In this document: positions 8,074 through 16,467 of the stretch, piece by piece
Layout of the letters: each line of letters opens with the position of its first letter
How positions within the stretch are numbered: position 1 is the stretch's first letter
Notes under the pieces: model-generated
Told to the model about the DNA's origin: nothing
Seen by the model: the letters and a program-made list of their open reading frames with translations, nothing else
Databases searched by the model: none
Made by a program: the position numbers and the translations under genes
Source: Thermotogaceae bacterium
GTDB lineage: Bacteria > Thermotogota > Thermotogae > B21-G9 > HyVt-16
Direction: 5' to 3'
Assembly: GCA_029981435.1 (NCBI GenBank)
Contig: JARRBB010000009.1
Coordinates: 1-41,259 of the forward strand
DNA length: 41,259 bases

Positions 8074-9006
8074 ATGAAATTAGGTTTTTTTACATCGTGC
8101 TTAAGAGGTGTTCCTCTGGAGGAAATAGTTAAATTTGCTTCCAGAGTAGGATTTCAGGCTTTAGAAGTAGCTGCCTGGCCCATGAAGAGTGATAGGGACT
8201 ATTTTGCAAGCACACTTGATGTCAATTCTCTCGATTCTTCAAAAGCTTCTGAAATTAAAAAACTCTTCAAGGATCATAATCTTGAAATATCATCCCTCGG
8301 ATATTATGAAAACAACATAAGCGCAGATCTTGAAAAAAGAAAGGCTTATAATGAACATCTTAAAAAAGTCATAGATGCCGCCAGTCTTCTTGAAGTGAAA
8401 CTTGTTGGAACTTTTGTTGGAAGAAAAGGAAATGCAAGTGTTGCTGAAAGTCTCGAAGAATTTGCAAATGTTTTCGGAGAACTCGTTGTTTATGCCGAAA
8501 AACGAGGAATTTCTTTGATGATAGAAAACTGTCCTATGCCTGGTTGGGGACAGGATGATCCCAATAGACCCGGTCAAATAGCTTACTCGCCAGAAATCTG
8601 GGAAAAAATGTTTGAACTTGTTCCAAACAAGAATTTTGGCCTTAATTACGATCCATCACACCTTTACTGGATGGGAATAGATCCTTATGAATATGTTGAA
8701 AAATTCAAAGATAGAATTTTCCATGCACATGCAAAGGATACGGAAATCCTCAATGAAAATCTCTCCTATTTCGGGATCTATGGTACCCAGCTTGGAAAAA
8801 GGGGCCACAGTGGAGGATGGTGGAGGTACAGATTGCCTGGATTTGGAGAAGTTGACTGGGCATTGTTTATAAGAAAACTCTATGACAGTGGATTCGATGG
8901 TGTACTCAGCATAGAACATGAAGATCCTGTTTTTGAAGGAAGTAGAGAACTGGTAGAACGCGGTTTGATTCTTGGATATAATCATTTAAAGCCTCTTATA
9001 ATTTAA
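8074..9006 (+). CDS. Sugar phosphate isomerase/epimerase-like TIM-barrel protein
   Basis: A 310-residue protein of the xylose isomerase-like TIM barrel family (IolE/IolI/EndoIV superfamily). It starts MKLGFFTSCLRGVPLEEIVKF and carries the expected metal-ligand blocks: IENCPMPGW (E near residue 150), NYDPSHLYW, FHAHAKDTE and a C-terminal SIEHED, with RLPGFGEVDW just before the last strand. Such proteins bind a divalent metal and isomerise or epimerise sugars and sugar derivatives, or dehydrate inosose; the substrate here is unknown. It is divergently transcribed from the galactoside operon and may work with it. A strong terminator follows, so it is a single-gene unit. No signal peptide, so cytosolic. 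Confidence 0.85.
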   Translation: MKLGFFTSCLRGVPLEEIVKFASRVGFQALEVAAWPMKSDRDYFASTLDVNSLDSSKASEIKKLFKDHNLEISSLGYYENNISADLEKRKAYNEHLKKVIDAASLLEVKLVGTFVGRKGNASVAESLEEFANVFGELVVYAEKRGISLMIENCPMPGWGQDDPNRPGQIAYSPEIWEKMFELVPNKNFGLNYDPSHLYWMGIDPYEYVEKFKDRIFHAHAKDTEILNENLSYFGIYGTQLGKRGHSGGWWRYRLPGFGEVDWALFIRKLYDSGFDGVLSIEHEDPVFEGSRELVERGLILGYNHLKPLII

Positions 9007-9019
9007 CTAAACCTGGAAA

Positions 9020-9051
9020 AAGCCTCCATCTTTATGATGGAGGCATTTTTT
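9020..9051 (+). terminator. Intrinsic terminator
   Basis: GCCTCCATC (9022-9030) and GATGGAGGC (9036-9044) form a 9-bp stem with a TTTAT loop, followed by A and six T. It ends the isomerase/epimerase-like transcript. Confidence 0.92.
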
Positions 9052-9091
9052 GTTGTATAATCTTTGTAAAATCTGTAAGGAGAATAAGTGT

Positions 9092-10771
9092 ATGAGAGCG
9101 ATAATATTAACTGGTGTTGTTTTGTTGATTTTTACTTTATCATTAGCGGTTCAGCTTGTTATAAATACCATTCCAGGAGTTTCTGTTTACGTGAATGGAA
9201 AACTTATCTTGCAGACCGATGACCCGAAAATTGCGCTGGACCTTGAACCTGGCTTTTACGAAATCACAGTTAGAAAGCCAGGTTATTCTGAGGAGTCGAA
9301 AAGGATAAATTTAAATGAAAGTACACAGATTGATCTTATACCCAAGGCTTTTGGCGAACTTGATATAACAACCACTCCAATAGCAAGAGTATATATTAAC
9401 AATACACTTTATGGTATAAGTCCGGTAAAAATAAAATTACCTGAAGGAAAATATGAAATAAAGATAGAACTTGATGGATATTTGACAGTGGAAAAGCAGA
9501 TTATAATTAAACCATTCGAACTTGTAGAATTGCATCAGAGCCTTATAAAATTTGGTACGGTTATGATTGAAAATCAACCAGAGAAATCAAAAGTCTTTTT
9601 GAACAGCGATTTTTTAGGTACAACACCACTGAGTACTTCGCTTACACCAGGAAAATACCTGTTTAAATTCGAGAAAGAAGGCTATCTGTCAAAAGAACTT
9701 GAAGTAAGTGTTTCTAAAGAACCACAGAAAATATTCGTTGAACTTGAACCTTCTGCAAGCCTTTCAATATACGGTACACCTGCTGCACAAGTGATGATAG
9801 ATGGTGTTTTTGCAGGTTTTTCACCGATCAATATCAAAGATCTCAGCACTGGGAAGCATTCTATAACACTTGAAGCAACAGGCTTTGAAGTTTTAAAAGA
9901 TGAGATATCCCTTAAAAAAGGAGAAAATTCCTATAATTATTCCCTGAAAAAGAAATCTTTTTCTTTGACTCTGGAAAGTTCCCCTACAGGTGCAATGGTT
10001 TTTGTAGATGAAAAATTCGCTGGCTTCACTCCTTTATCAACAGAATTGCTGTACGGTGTACACACCGTTAGAATGAAAAAAGATAATCTGGAATATTTTA
10101 AAGAGTTCATAATAACCAAAAGTGAAAAAATTTTCGTAGAAATTGAGAAAGTTTCAAGCTTGATTTTGGAATCTATTCAAAAAGATACTTTTGTTGAGCT
10201 CGAAGGTAAACTTGTGAAACTTCCAGCTGTTATCAATTTACCTGAAGGCGCTTACAAAATATCGTTTGTAAATCCGAGCTTTTCAAACAGGATCAGGTAT
10301 ATTTTCTTAGAAGGTGGAAAAATAATAAAATTCGCAGTGGATATGCGAGGAGAAGGTTATTTGAACGTCGTTACTTTGCCTCAAAATGCAGAGGTTTACT
10401 GGTTGAACGAGAAAATCGGTAATACACCTCTTTTTATGAAAAAGGTACCAGCTGGAAAAGGTATATTGAGATTAGTGAAAGACGATGTGGAAGAAAATCT
10501 TGATATTGAAATAAATGACGGTGAATACAAATCGATATTTGAAACGCTGGATAGAATGATCAATGTTCACTTTTTAAGTGTTCCAGAAAAGTGTAATGTG
10601 TATGTGAACGGTATTTTCATAGGTGAGACACCTTTGAATTTTGCACTCAAGCCCGATATTTATGAAGTTATCTACAAAAAGAATGGTTTTATATCTCAAA
10701 AGATGGTAATGGATTTGAGATTTGATATTGAAGAAAGATATTTAAATGTGTTTTTAGAAAAAGTTGAATAA
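9092..10771 (+). CDS. PEGA-domain repeat protein, exported
   Basis: A 559-residue protein made almost wholly of about eight PEGA-type repeats of 65-75 residues. Typical units read VYVNGKLI, VYINNTLYGISPVKIKLPEG, VFLNSDFLGTTPLSTSLTPG, VMIDGVFAGFSPINI, VFVDEKFAGFTPLSTELL and VYVNGIFIGETPLNFALKP, each followed by Y/H-x-I/V-x-hydrophobic and an aromatic-glycine turn such as KPGY or KEGY. Residues 1-20 form a signal peptide. PEGA domains are beta-sandwich modules common in S-layer and envelope proteins. ATG 9092 with AAGGAG (9077-9082) is preferred to the in-frame upstream start at 9050. It precedes the Omp-alpha-like gene by 17 bp, so a role at the cell envelope is likely. No enzymatic domain is visible. 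Confidence 0.85.
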   Translation: MRAIILTGVVLLIFTLSLAVQLVINTIPGVSVYVNGKLILQTDDPKIALDLEPGFYEITVRKPGYSEESKRINLNESTQIDLIPKAFGELDITTTPIARVYINNTLYGISPVKIKLPEGKYEIKIELDGYLTVEKQIIIKPFELVELHQSLIKFGTVMIENQPEKSKVFLNSDFLGTTPLSTSLTPGKYLFKFEKEGYLSKELEVSVSKEPQKIFVELEPSASLSIYGTPAAQVMIDGVFAGFSPINIKDLSTGKHSITLEATGFEVLKDEISLKKGENSYNYSLKKKSFSLTLESSPTGAMVFVDEKFAGFTPLSTELLYGVHTVRMKKDNLEYFKEFIITKSEKIFVEIEKVSSLILESIQKDTFVELEGKLVKLPAVINLPEGAYKISFVNPSFSNRIRYIFLEGGKIIKFAVDMRGEGYLNVVTLPQNAEVYWLNEKIGNTPLFMKKVPAGKGILRLVKDDVEENLDIEINDGEYKSIFETLDRMINVHFLSVPEKCNVYVNGIFIGETPLNFALKPDIYEVIYKKNGFISQKMVMDLRFDIEERYLNVFLEKVE

Positions 10772-10788
10772 AGGGAGTGAACACAAAG

Positions 10789-11859
10789 ATGCGAATAAAA
10801 GTTAATCTCCTTCTTTCATTGTTGCTAATAACTTTAATGGTAGCCGTGATGGGAATCGATATCAAGGACGTTAAACCCTCCTCCGATATATACGAGCATG
10901 TTGTCAAAGTTATTGAGGCTGGAATAATGAAAGTTGATGATAAAGGATATTTCAACGGCAGTCTTCTGGTGACGCGGTATGATATGGCAGAAGTACTTTC
11001 GAAGCTTTTAGATAAAGTCTCGATAGAAGCGATATCTAAGATAACACAGCAAATGGAATTGCTTCAGAAGTTACCCGATGAACTTGGTAAGGCAAATCAA
11101 AGAATCACGCTGATTGAGAATCAACTTTCACAGATGAACTTTGAAGAACTGGTTAGAAAAATCGGTGAGTTAAAAGTGGAATTATCTGCCCAGATAGATA
11201 CACTCGAGTCCAATCTGGAATATGTTAAAGGTTACAATTCCTTTGTAGAAGCTATCAACGAATCCATTAGTAAATATGTTTCGCAGGTTGATGAGCAGCA
11301 ATTCAGACTCGCCGCCAGTGAGAAAAATTTATCACAGCTTAGCGATATTCTGAATAAATTAAATGATGATATGGATTATGTTTTTAAAGAGATCGAGAAC
11401 ATCAACAGCAAAATGCTGCTACTTGATGATCTAAAGAACAACTTTGAGTCTTCAGATAAGCTTAAAAAGACTTTTGAGGCTTCCATGACATCGCTTGAAA
11501 ATTCTCTGCAAAGAATTAAGGAGAATTTAAGAGAATACGATGCTAAAATCGATGGAATAATGTCCAGAACGGAGACAATAAGAGATTTGAATGAAGAAAT
11601 ATCGAGTATAAACGAAGAATTTTCGAATGTAAAGCGTCTTATTGTCACGACGAACGATTCGTTAACTCTTATAGCCTCAGATGTAGAAACCTTGAAAACA
11701 GAGAACGAAAATCTGAAACTTGAAAATCAGAACCTGAAAAAAGAAGTAGCAACCTTGAAAAGAGGAATATGGTACTCTGTAATTGCAGGTATTGCTGGAG
11801 TGAGTCTTGGAACTCTTGCTTTAATACTTGTATGGCAATCAGGAACAGGTGGACAATGA
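10789..11859 (+). CDS. Omp-alpha-like envelope spacer: SLH domain, coiled coil, C-terminal anchor
   Basis: A 356-residue protein with a signal peptide (about 1-22), an SLH-like domain (IDIKDVKPSSDIYEHVVKVI to RYDMAEVLSKLLDKV, about 23-75), a long heptad-rich coiled coil (about 80-320) and a C-terminal hydrophobic segment (WYSVIAGIAGVSLGTLALILVW) shortened here to its core. This is the layout of Omp-alpha of Thermotoga maritima, where the SLH domain binds the cell wall and the rod spans the periplasm to the outer toga. The GTG at 10777 lies inside the GGGAGTGA ribosome site, so ATG 10789 is the start. The 3' end overlaps the next gene by ATGA. Whether the C-terminal segment sits in the inner or outer membrane is not resolved here. 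Confidence 0.82.
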   Translation: MRIKVNLLLSLLLITLMVAVMGIDIKDVKPSSDIYEHVVKVIEAGIMKVDDKGYFNGSLLVTRYDMAEVLSKLLDKVSIEAISKITQQMELLQKLPDELGKANQRITLIENQLSQMNFEELVRKIGELKVELSAQIDTLESNLEYVKGYNSFVEAINESISKYVSQVDEQQFRLAASEKNLSQLSDILNKLNDDMDYVFKEIENINSKMLLLDDLKNNFESSDKLKKTFEASMTSLENSLQRIKENLREYDAKIDGIMSRTETIRDLNEEISSINEEFSNVKRLIVTTNDSLTLIASDVETLKTENENLKLENQNLKKEVATLKRGIWYSVIAGIAGVSLGTLALILVWQSGTGGQ

Positions 11860-12488
11860 GTAAGTTCTTGCTTGGAATAATACTCATGTTTCTGGGAATA
11901 TGGATAATATTCTCCAAACTCGTTTCAGATGGTTGGGGCTGGACATGGGGCGCCATTATCATGATAATAGGGATAGCAGAAGTGGTCAGAAATTTTTCGT
12001 TGAACAGGATCTTTAGGTTGTGGATTGGAACAGCTATAGCTTCAATAGGTGCTATTGTTTTTTTCTATTATATATACGGTGTTAAACTGTGGCCTATTTT
12101 TCTCATTGGAATCGGAGTTTCCTTCATTTTTCAAGGAATTGTGCGAAGAAATGGGAATGAAATAGCTCCTGGGACCATATTTTTAGGTTTTGGAATTTTG
12201 TTCGTTATCTCTGAGCTTTTTGGATGGTGGTTGATGAAGTTTTTCTGGCCCGCTTTCATAGTAATACCAGGACTTGGTATGTCTCTTCAAAGAGTTTTTG
12301 AAAAAAAGGAATTCAAATCTTCGGTTTTTTATCTTGTTGTTTTAACTCTGTTTCTATATGTAATAGCTCTGGGAATAGAATATCCAGTGATCTGGGGAAT
12401 AGCTTTGATTGTAATAGGAATCTACTTAATCACAAGGACCAAAGAAAAAGGAGGTAGGAAAAATGAAGGCAGAAGAACTGAGAAATAA
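11856..12488 (+). CDS. Polytopic membrane protein, LiaI/LiaF-like or DUF5668-like repeats
   Basis: A 210-residue integral membrane protein with about eight short hydrophobic segments in pairs, each pair reading like LGIILMFLGIWIIF or PIFLIGIGVSFIFQGI and followed by a small polar turn. This pattern resembles the LiaF transmembrane/LiaI-like region seen in envelope-stress proteins. The ATG overlaps the previous stop (ATGA, 11856-11859) and its AGGTGG site lies in the preceding gene, so translation is coupled to the Omp-alpha-like gene. The C-terminus is basic and overlaps yqeY by 26 bp. Function is unknown; an envelope role is inferred from context. Confidence 0.65.
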   Translation: MSKFLLGIILMFLGIWIIFSKLVSDGWGWTWGAIIMIIGIAEVVRNFSLNRIFRLWIGTAIASIGAIVFFYYIYGVKLWPIFLIGIGVSFIFQGIVRRNGNEIAPGTIFLGFGILFVISELFGWWLMKFFWPAFIVIPGLGMSLQRVFEKKEFKSSVFYLVVLTLFLYVIALGIEYPVIWGIALIVIGIYLITRTKEKGGRKNEGRRTEK

Positions 12489-12906
12489 ATTGAAAGAAGC
12501 TATGAAGGCCTCAGATGAGGTAAGGGTGAGAACTTTGAGGTTATTAATAAGTAGTATCAAAAATGAAGAAGTTGAAAAAGGTAGAGAATTAACTGAAGAG
12601 GAATTTTCAGATATAGTGCTCAAAGAAGTAAAAAAAAGAAAAGAAGCAATCGAGATGTATGAAAAAGGCCAGCGAAAAGATCTGGCAGATGAAGAAAGAA
12701 AAGAACTGACAATTCTTGAAGAATTTTTACCAAAGCAGTTGAATGTCGATGAGATTAGAAAAATGGTGGTGGAAACCATCGAAGCGGTTGGAGCAAGTGG
12801 ACCAAAGGATCTGGGAAAAGTTATGAGTGCTTTGATGCCTAAATTGAAAGGAAGAGCAGATGGAAAGCTCGTTAATAAAATAGTGAGAGAACTTCTGGAG
12901 AGGTAA
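12463..12906 (+). CDS. yqeY: GatB/YqeY domain protein
   Basis: A 147-residue YqeY-family protein. It opens with KLKEAMKASDEVRVRTLRLL, continues with KKRKEAIEMYEKGQRKDLADEE and the conserved ILEEFLPKQL, and ends in the tail domain with GPKDLGKVMSALMPKLKGRADG and a final VRELL. The same fold forms the C-terminal tRNA-binding tail of GatB; the free-standing protein's role is not firmly known. It has a strong AAGGAGGT site. It overlaps the upstream membrane-protein gene by 26 bp and is followed 3 bp later by the GlmL-family gene. Confidence 0.92.
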   Translation: MKAEELRNKLKEAMKASDEVRVRTLRLLISSIKNEEVEKGRELTEEEFSDIVLKEVKKRKEAIEMYEKGQRKDLADEERKELTILEEFLPKQLNVDEIRKMVVETIEAVGASGPKDLGKVMSALMPKLKGRADGKLVNKIVRELLER

Positions 12907-12909
12907 CAG

Positions 12910-14268
12910 ATGAAGGTAGATTTGATAACAGCTGAAATAGGCAGCACCACAACTGTCGTCAGTGTGTTTGATGGTATAGGTGACTCACCAAAACTAATTG
13001 CTCAGGATGAGCATTACACAACGGTTGATTTAGGTGATGTAACCATAGGACTCGAAAAAGCCATCGAAAAAATAAAAACGAAATTAAAAACTAAAAATCT
13101 TCATTGGGAAAAATTTTATGCTACCAGCAGTGCAGCTGGTGGGTTGAAAATGACAGTTCATGGACTTGTTTATGATATGACAGTGAGAGCGGCAAGAGAA
13201 GCTGCACTTGGAGCTGGTGCGGTTTTAAAATTTGTGACAGCAGGTAAAATGACTGAGGATGACATAAAGAAAGTCGAAGAAATAGCCCCAAACATAATCA
13301 TACTGGCTGGTGGAGTAGATTACGGTGAAAGTGAAACGGTCATCCATAATGCTAAGATGTTATCAAAATCTTCTGTGAATTCCCCGATAGTCTTTGCAGG
13401 TAATAAAATTGCAGCGGAAAAGGTAAAAAAAATTCTTGAGGAAGCAGGTAAAGAAGTTATAATAACTGAAAACGTGTATCCTAAGGTGGATTTTCTGAAC
13501 ATTGAACCAGCACGTAGGGTTATTCAGGATGTTTTTGCAAAACACATAGTAAAAGGTCCAAAAATGGAAAAACTTTCTGGTATGGTAGACGGGAAAATAA
13601 TTCCGACACCTGCTGCCGTTATGATAACCACTGAACTGCTTTCAGAAATATACGGAGACGTTATGACAGTAGATATAGGTGGAGCAACAACAGATGTGGA
13701 TTCAGTTACAGACGGAAGTCCTGAGATTCAGAAAATACTCATATCACCGGAACCAAGGTCAAAGAGAACTGTAGAAGGAGATCTCGGAGTTTTTGTCAAT
13801 GCCAGAACGGTTGCTTCGTATATGAAAGAGGAGCTCAAATCCAAATTTAACGATCTTGAAATGCTTCTTGAAAAGATAACTCCTTATCCAAAAAACGAGG
13901 AAATTGAAAAACTGATACTGGAGCTTGCCAGATACTGTTTCACCACAGCGGTTTTAAGACATGTAGGAGCAAGAAGATATATCTATGGACCCACCGGAAG
14001 GATGGATGTCGCAGAAGGTAAGGATCTAACGGCGGTGAAATACATTTTCGGTACCGGTGGAATGCTCTCACGCTCAAAACATAATTTTGAAGTTTTATCA
14101 CAGATAAAAAATCTGGCGAAAAGATTTCCTGATAAGCTTTTACCAAGAAGTGATATTGAATTCATGTACGATTCTATGTACATCTTCGCGCCCATAGGTG
14201 TGATATCGCTTGTGGACAAAGAAAGTGCTATAAGACTTTTGAATATAGATGTTAAGGGGTTTAATTAA
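12910..14268 (+). CDS. glmL: GlmL/MutL-family reactivating ATPase for a B12-dependent mutase
   Basis: A 452-residue member of the GlmL family, ASKHA-type ATPases found with glutamate mutase and with lysine and ornithine aminomutases, where they are thought to exchange damaged cobalamin. Visible motifs are the phosphate-1 loop EIGSTTTVVSVF (9-20), the AGGVDYGE block (about 134-141) and the second phosphate loop VDIGGATTDVDSV (about 255-267). No mutase subunit is adjacent: neighbours are yqeY and an SDH-type protease. A GlmS-GlmE-like fusion protein is encoded at 25489-27138, so the two may act together across about 11 kb; this is inference. ATG 12910 follows GAGAGG. Confidence 0.85.
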   Translation: MKVDLITAEIGSTTTVVSVFDGIGDSPKLIAQDEHYTTVDLGDVTIGLEKAIEKIKTKLKTKNLHWEKFYATSSAAGGLKMTVHGLVYDMTVRAAREAALGAGAVLKFVTAGKMTEDDIKKVEEIAPNIIILAGGVDYGESETVIHNAKMLSKSSVNSPIVFAGNKIAAEKVKKILEEAGKEVIITENVYPKVDFLNIEPARRVIQDVFAKHIVKGPKMEKLSGMVDGKIIPTPAAVMITTELLSEIYGDVMTVDIGGATTDVDSVTDGSPEIQKILISPEPRSKRTVEGDLGVFVNARTVASYMKEELKSKFNDLEMLLEKITPYPKNEEIEKLILELARYCFTTAVLRHVGARRYIYGPTGRMDVAEGKDLTAVKYIFGTGGMLSRSKHNFEVLSQIKNLAKRFPDKLLPRSDIEFMYDSMYIFAPIGVISLVDKESAIRLLNIDVKGFN

Positions 14269-14282
14269 AAGAGGTGAGCTGT

Positions 14283-15137
14283 ATGCTGGATGTTAGTAGC
14301 GTGATATTTCAGATTTTTTGGATGCTTTTCATATTGTCGATGTTCATACCTTTTTTTAAAAGTAACATGCTTCAATCTGCGCGGGATTCTCTGATAAGAA
14401 CTATTGAGAGAAAAAGGAAAAGCAGGGTTATAACTTTGATTCATAGAATGGAGTCTATGAGCTTTTTTGGATTTGCAATGCGTAGATTCATAGACATAGA
14501 AGATTCAGAAGAAATACTGAGGGCTATAAAACTCACTCCTGAAGATATGCCGATAGATATGATAATCCATACACCCGGTGGGCTGGTTTTAGCAGCTGAA
14601 CAGATAGCAAAAGCGTTGAAGAAGCATAAAGGAAAAGTTACTGTCTTTGTACCACATTATGCCATGTCAGGTGGCACGTTGATAGCTTTAGCTGCTGACG
14701 AAATAGTTCTTGATGAAAATGCTGTACTTGGACCTCTGGATCCACAGATAGGCAATTTCCCTGCACCTTCAATACTCAAGATACTTGAAAGGAAAGACAC
14801 AAACGAAATAGACGATCAAACACTCATACTTGCTGACATCTCAGAAAAGGCCATAAAACAAGTTAAAGAATTCGTCTATGATCTTTTAAAGGATAAAATG
14901 GAGGATTCGAAAGCGAAAGAGATCGCTGAGAAATTCTGCAGTGGATACTGGACACATGATTATCCTCTTGATCACGAAAAGTTAAATGAGCTCGGTCTAA
15001 AAGTGAGTACAGAGATGCCCGAAGAGGTTTACAGGCTCATGGAACTTTACAAGCAATCAGGTCAAAGAAGACCATCTGTCCAGTACATTCCTTTGCCATA
15101 CAAAAGTTCCAGTTCTGAAAGAAACACTAACAGCTGA
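14283..15137 (+). CDS. SDH-type (ClpP/SppA clan) membrane serine protease
   Basis: A 284-residue protein of the serine dehydrogenase proteinase (SDH) family. One N-terminal membrane segment (about 4-24) is followed by a crotonase-like protease domain with IIHTPGGLVLAAEQIAKAL (about 95-113) and HYAMSGGTLIALAADEIVLD, in which S129 in the MSGGT motif is the expected nucleophile; GPLDPQIG follows. These proteins are related to signal-peptide peptidase A; natural substrates are unknown. A GTG at 14274 lies within the GAGGTGAG ribosome site, so ATG 14283 is chosen. It follows glmL by 14 bp and precedes the MFS gene. Confidence 0.85.
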   Translation: MLDVSSVIFQIFWMLFILSMFIPFFKSNMLQSARDSLIRTIERKRKSRVITLIHRMESMSFFGFAMRRFIDIEDSEEILRAIKLTPEDMPIDMIIHTPGGLVLAAEQIAKALKKHKGKVTVFVPHYAMSGGTLIALAADEIVLDENAVLGPLDPQIGNFPAPSILKILERKDTNEIDDQTLILADISEKAIKQVKEFVYDLLKDKMEDSKAKEIAEKFCSGYWTHDYPLDHEKLNELGLKVSTEMPEEVYRLMELYKQSGQRRPSVQYIPLPYKSSSSERNTNS

Positions 15138-15165
15138 TAAACAAGGGATAGGGGGGATAAATATC

Positions 15166-16440
15166 TTGAAAAAAGGGAAAAATGACAAAGTGATCTGGTC
15201 ATGGGTTATGTACGATTGGGCTAATTCAGCTTTCGCAACCACTATAATGGCTGTTGTATTGCCAATATATTTCAGCGATGTGGCAGCCAAAAATTTGAAG
15301 GAAGGACTCGCTGTAAGTTACTGGGGTTATACTCAATCAATCGCAATGCTTCTGACTGCTATTATTGCACCTCTGCTCGGTACTTTAGCAGATTACACTT
15401 CATCAAAGAAAAAATTCATGAGTTTTTTTATATTGCTTGGTTCTTCTTTCACTTCCCTTCTATATTTTGTGCAGAGCGGTGACTGGTTGTTGTGTTCCAT
15501 TCTGTATATTGTTGCCAACATAGGGTTTTCAGCGAGTCTGGTTTTTTATGACGCCTTTTTACCTCATATAACTTCTCGTGAAAACTTTGCATGGGTTTCA
15601 TCCCTTGGATACGCTATGGGTTATCTTGGTGGTGGATTGCTTCTGATTTTGAATATACTGATGATACAATTTCCAAAAATGTTTTTTCTGCCAGATTCTC
15701 TAACTGCAACACGTGTTGCTTTTGTAACTGTAGGTGTATGGTGGCTACTATTCTCTATACCTTTTTTCAAGAACATTAAAGAAGAAAAGATTCCTGTTGA
15801 GAAACTGAACGTTGGAAATTATTTTACGTTACCTTTTGAGAGGTTAAAAAGAACCTTTTCGGAGGCCAGAAAATACAAGGAATTGTTTAAATTTCTGATT
15901 GCTTTCTGGCTTTACATAGATGGTGTAGGCACCATAATAAAGATGGCTGCCATATATGGACGAGAAGTAGGTATTGGTAGCATGCACCTCATGGGTGCAA
16001 TATTGCTCGTTCAGTTCGTGGCATTTCCATTTGCAATGATATTTGGAAAAATTGCTTCGAAAACGAACACAAAGAAGACTATATATCTTACAATTGCGCT
16101 CTACTGTTTTATAACCGTATGAGCTTACTTTATGGACAGTGCCATAGAATTTTGGATACTTGCCATTATGGTTGCGATTGGTCAAGGTGGAATACAGGCT
16201 TTGAGCAGATCTTTTTATGCTGAACTCATTCCAAAAGAAAAATCGGCAGAATTTTATTCTTTTTTCAGCATTTCAGAAAAATTTGCCAGTATATTCGGGC
16301 CGTTTATATTCGGATTAGTTTCGCAGTTTACTTCATCACCAAGAAACGGTGTTTTCTCGCTTTTGGGATTTTTCATAGCCGGCTGGCTAATATTACTTAA
16401 CGTGAAAGAACCAGAAAAACAAAAAGGGCGGACAGCATAA
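15166..16440 (+). pseudogene. UMF1-family MFS transporter interrupted by an in-frame TGA
   Basis: The joined frame is 425 codons including its final stop, the normal length for UMF1/Atg22-like major facilitator proteins with twelve membrane segments. It begins at TTG 15166 after AGGGGGGAT, with WSWVMYDWANSAFATTIMAV, the family's signature start. Codon 319 (16120-16122) is TGA, within YCFITV-stop-AYFMDSAIEFW, where the family often has tryptophan; the reading frame then continues through GQGGIQALSRSFYAELIP to 16440. A single TGG to TGA change explains it. The frame downstream has no other lesion, so the change is recent or a sequence error. Other genes here use TGA as stop, so recoding is unlikely. 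Confidence 0.85.
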
Positions 16441-16452
16441 TCCGCCCTTTTT
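16421..16452. terminator. Bidirectional intrinsic terminator
   Basis: AAAAAGGGCGGA (16421-16432) pairs perfectly with TCCGCCCTTTTT (16441-16452) across an 8-nt loop that contains the TAA of the MFS gene. The flanking A and T runs let it end both the plus-strand MFS transcript and the converging pgk-tpi transcript. Confidence 0.93.
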
Positions 16453-16467
16453 ATTATTAGTTAGTTG

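Noticed and set aside
16120-16122. Recoding of the TGA as selenocysteine or tryptophan
   Set aside because: Other genes in the window end in TGA, and no selenocysteine hairpin is evident after the codon; a plain TGG to TGA change is simpler.
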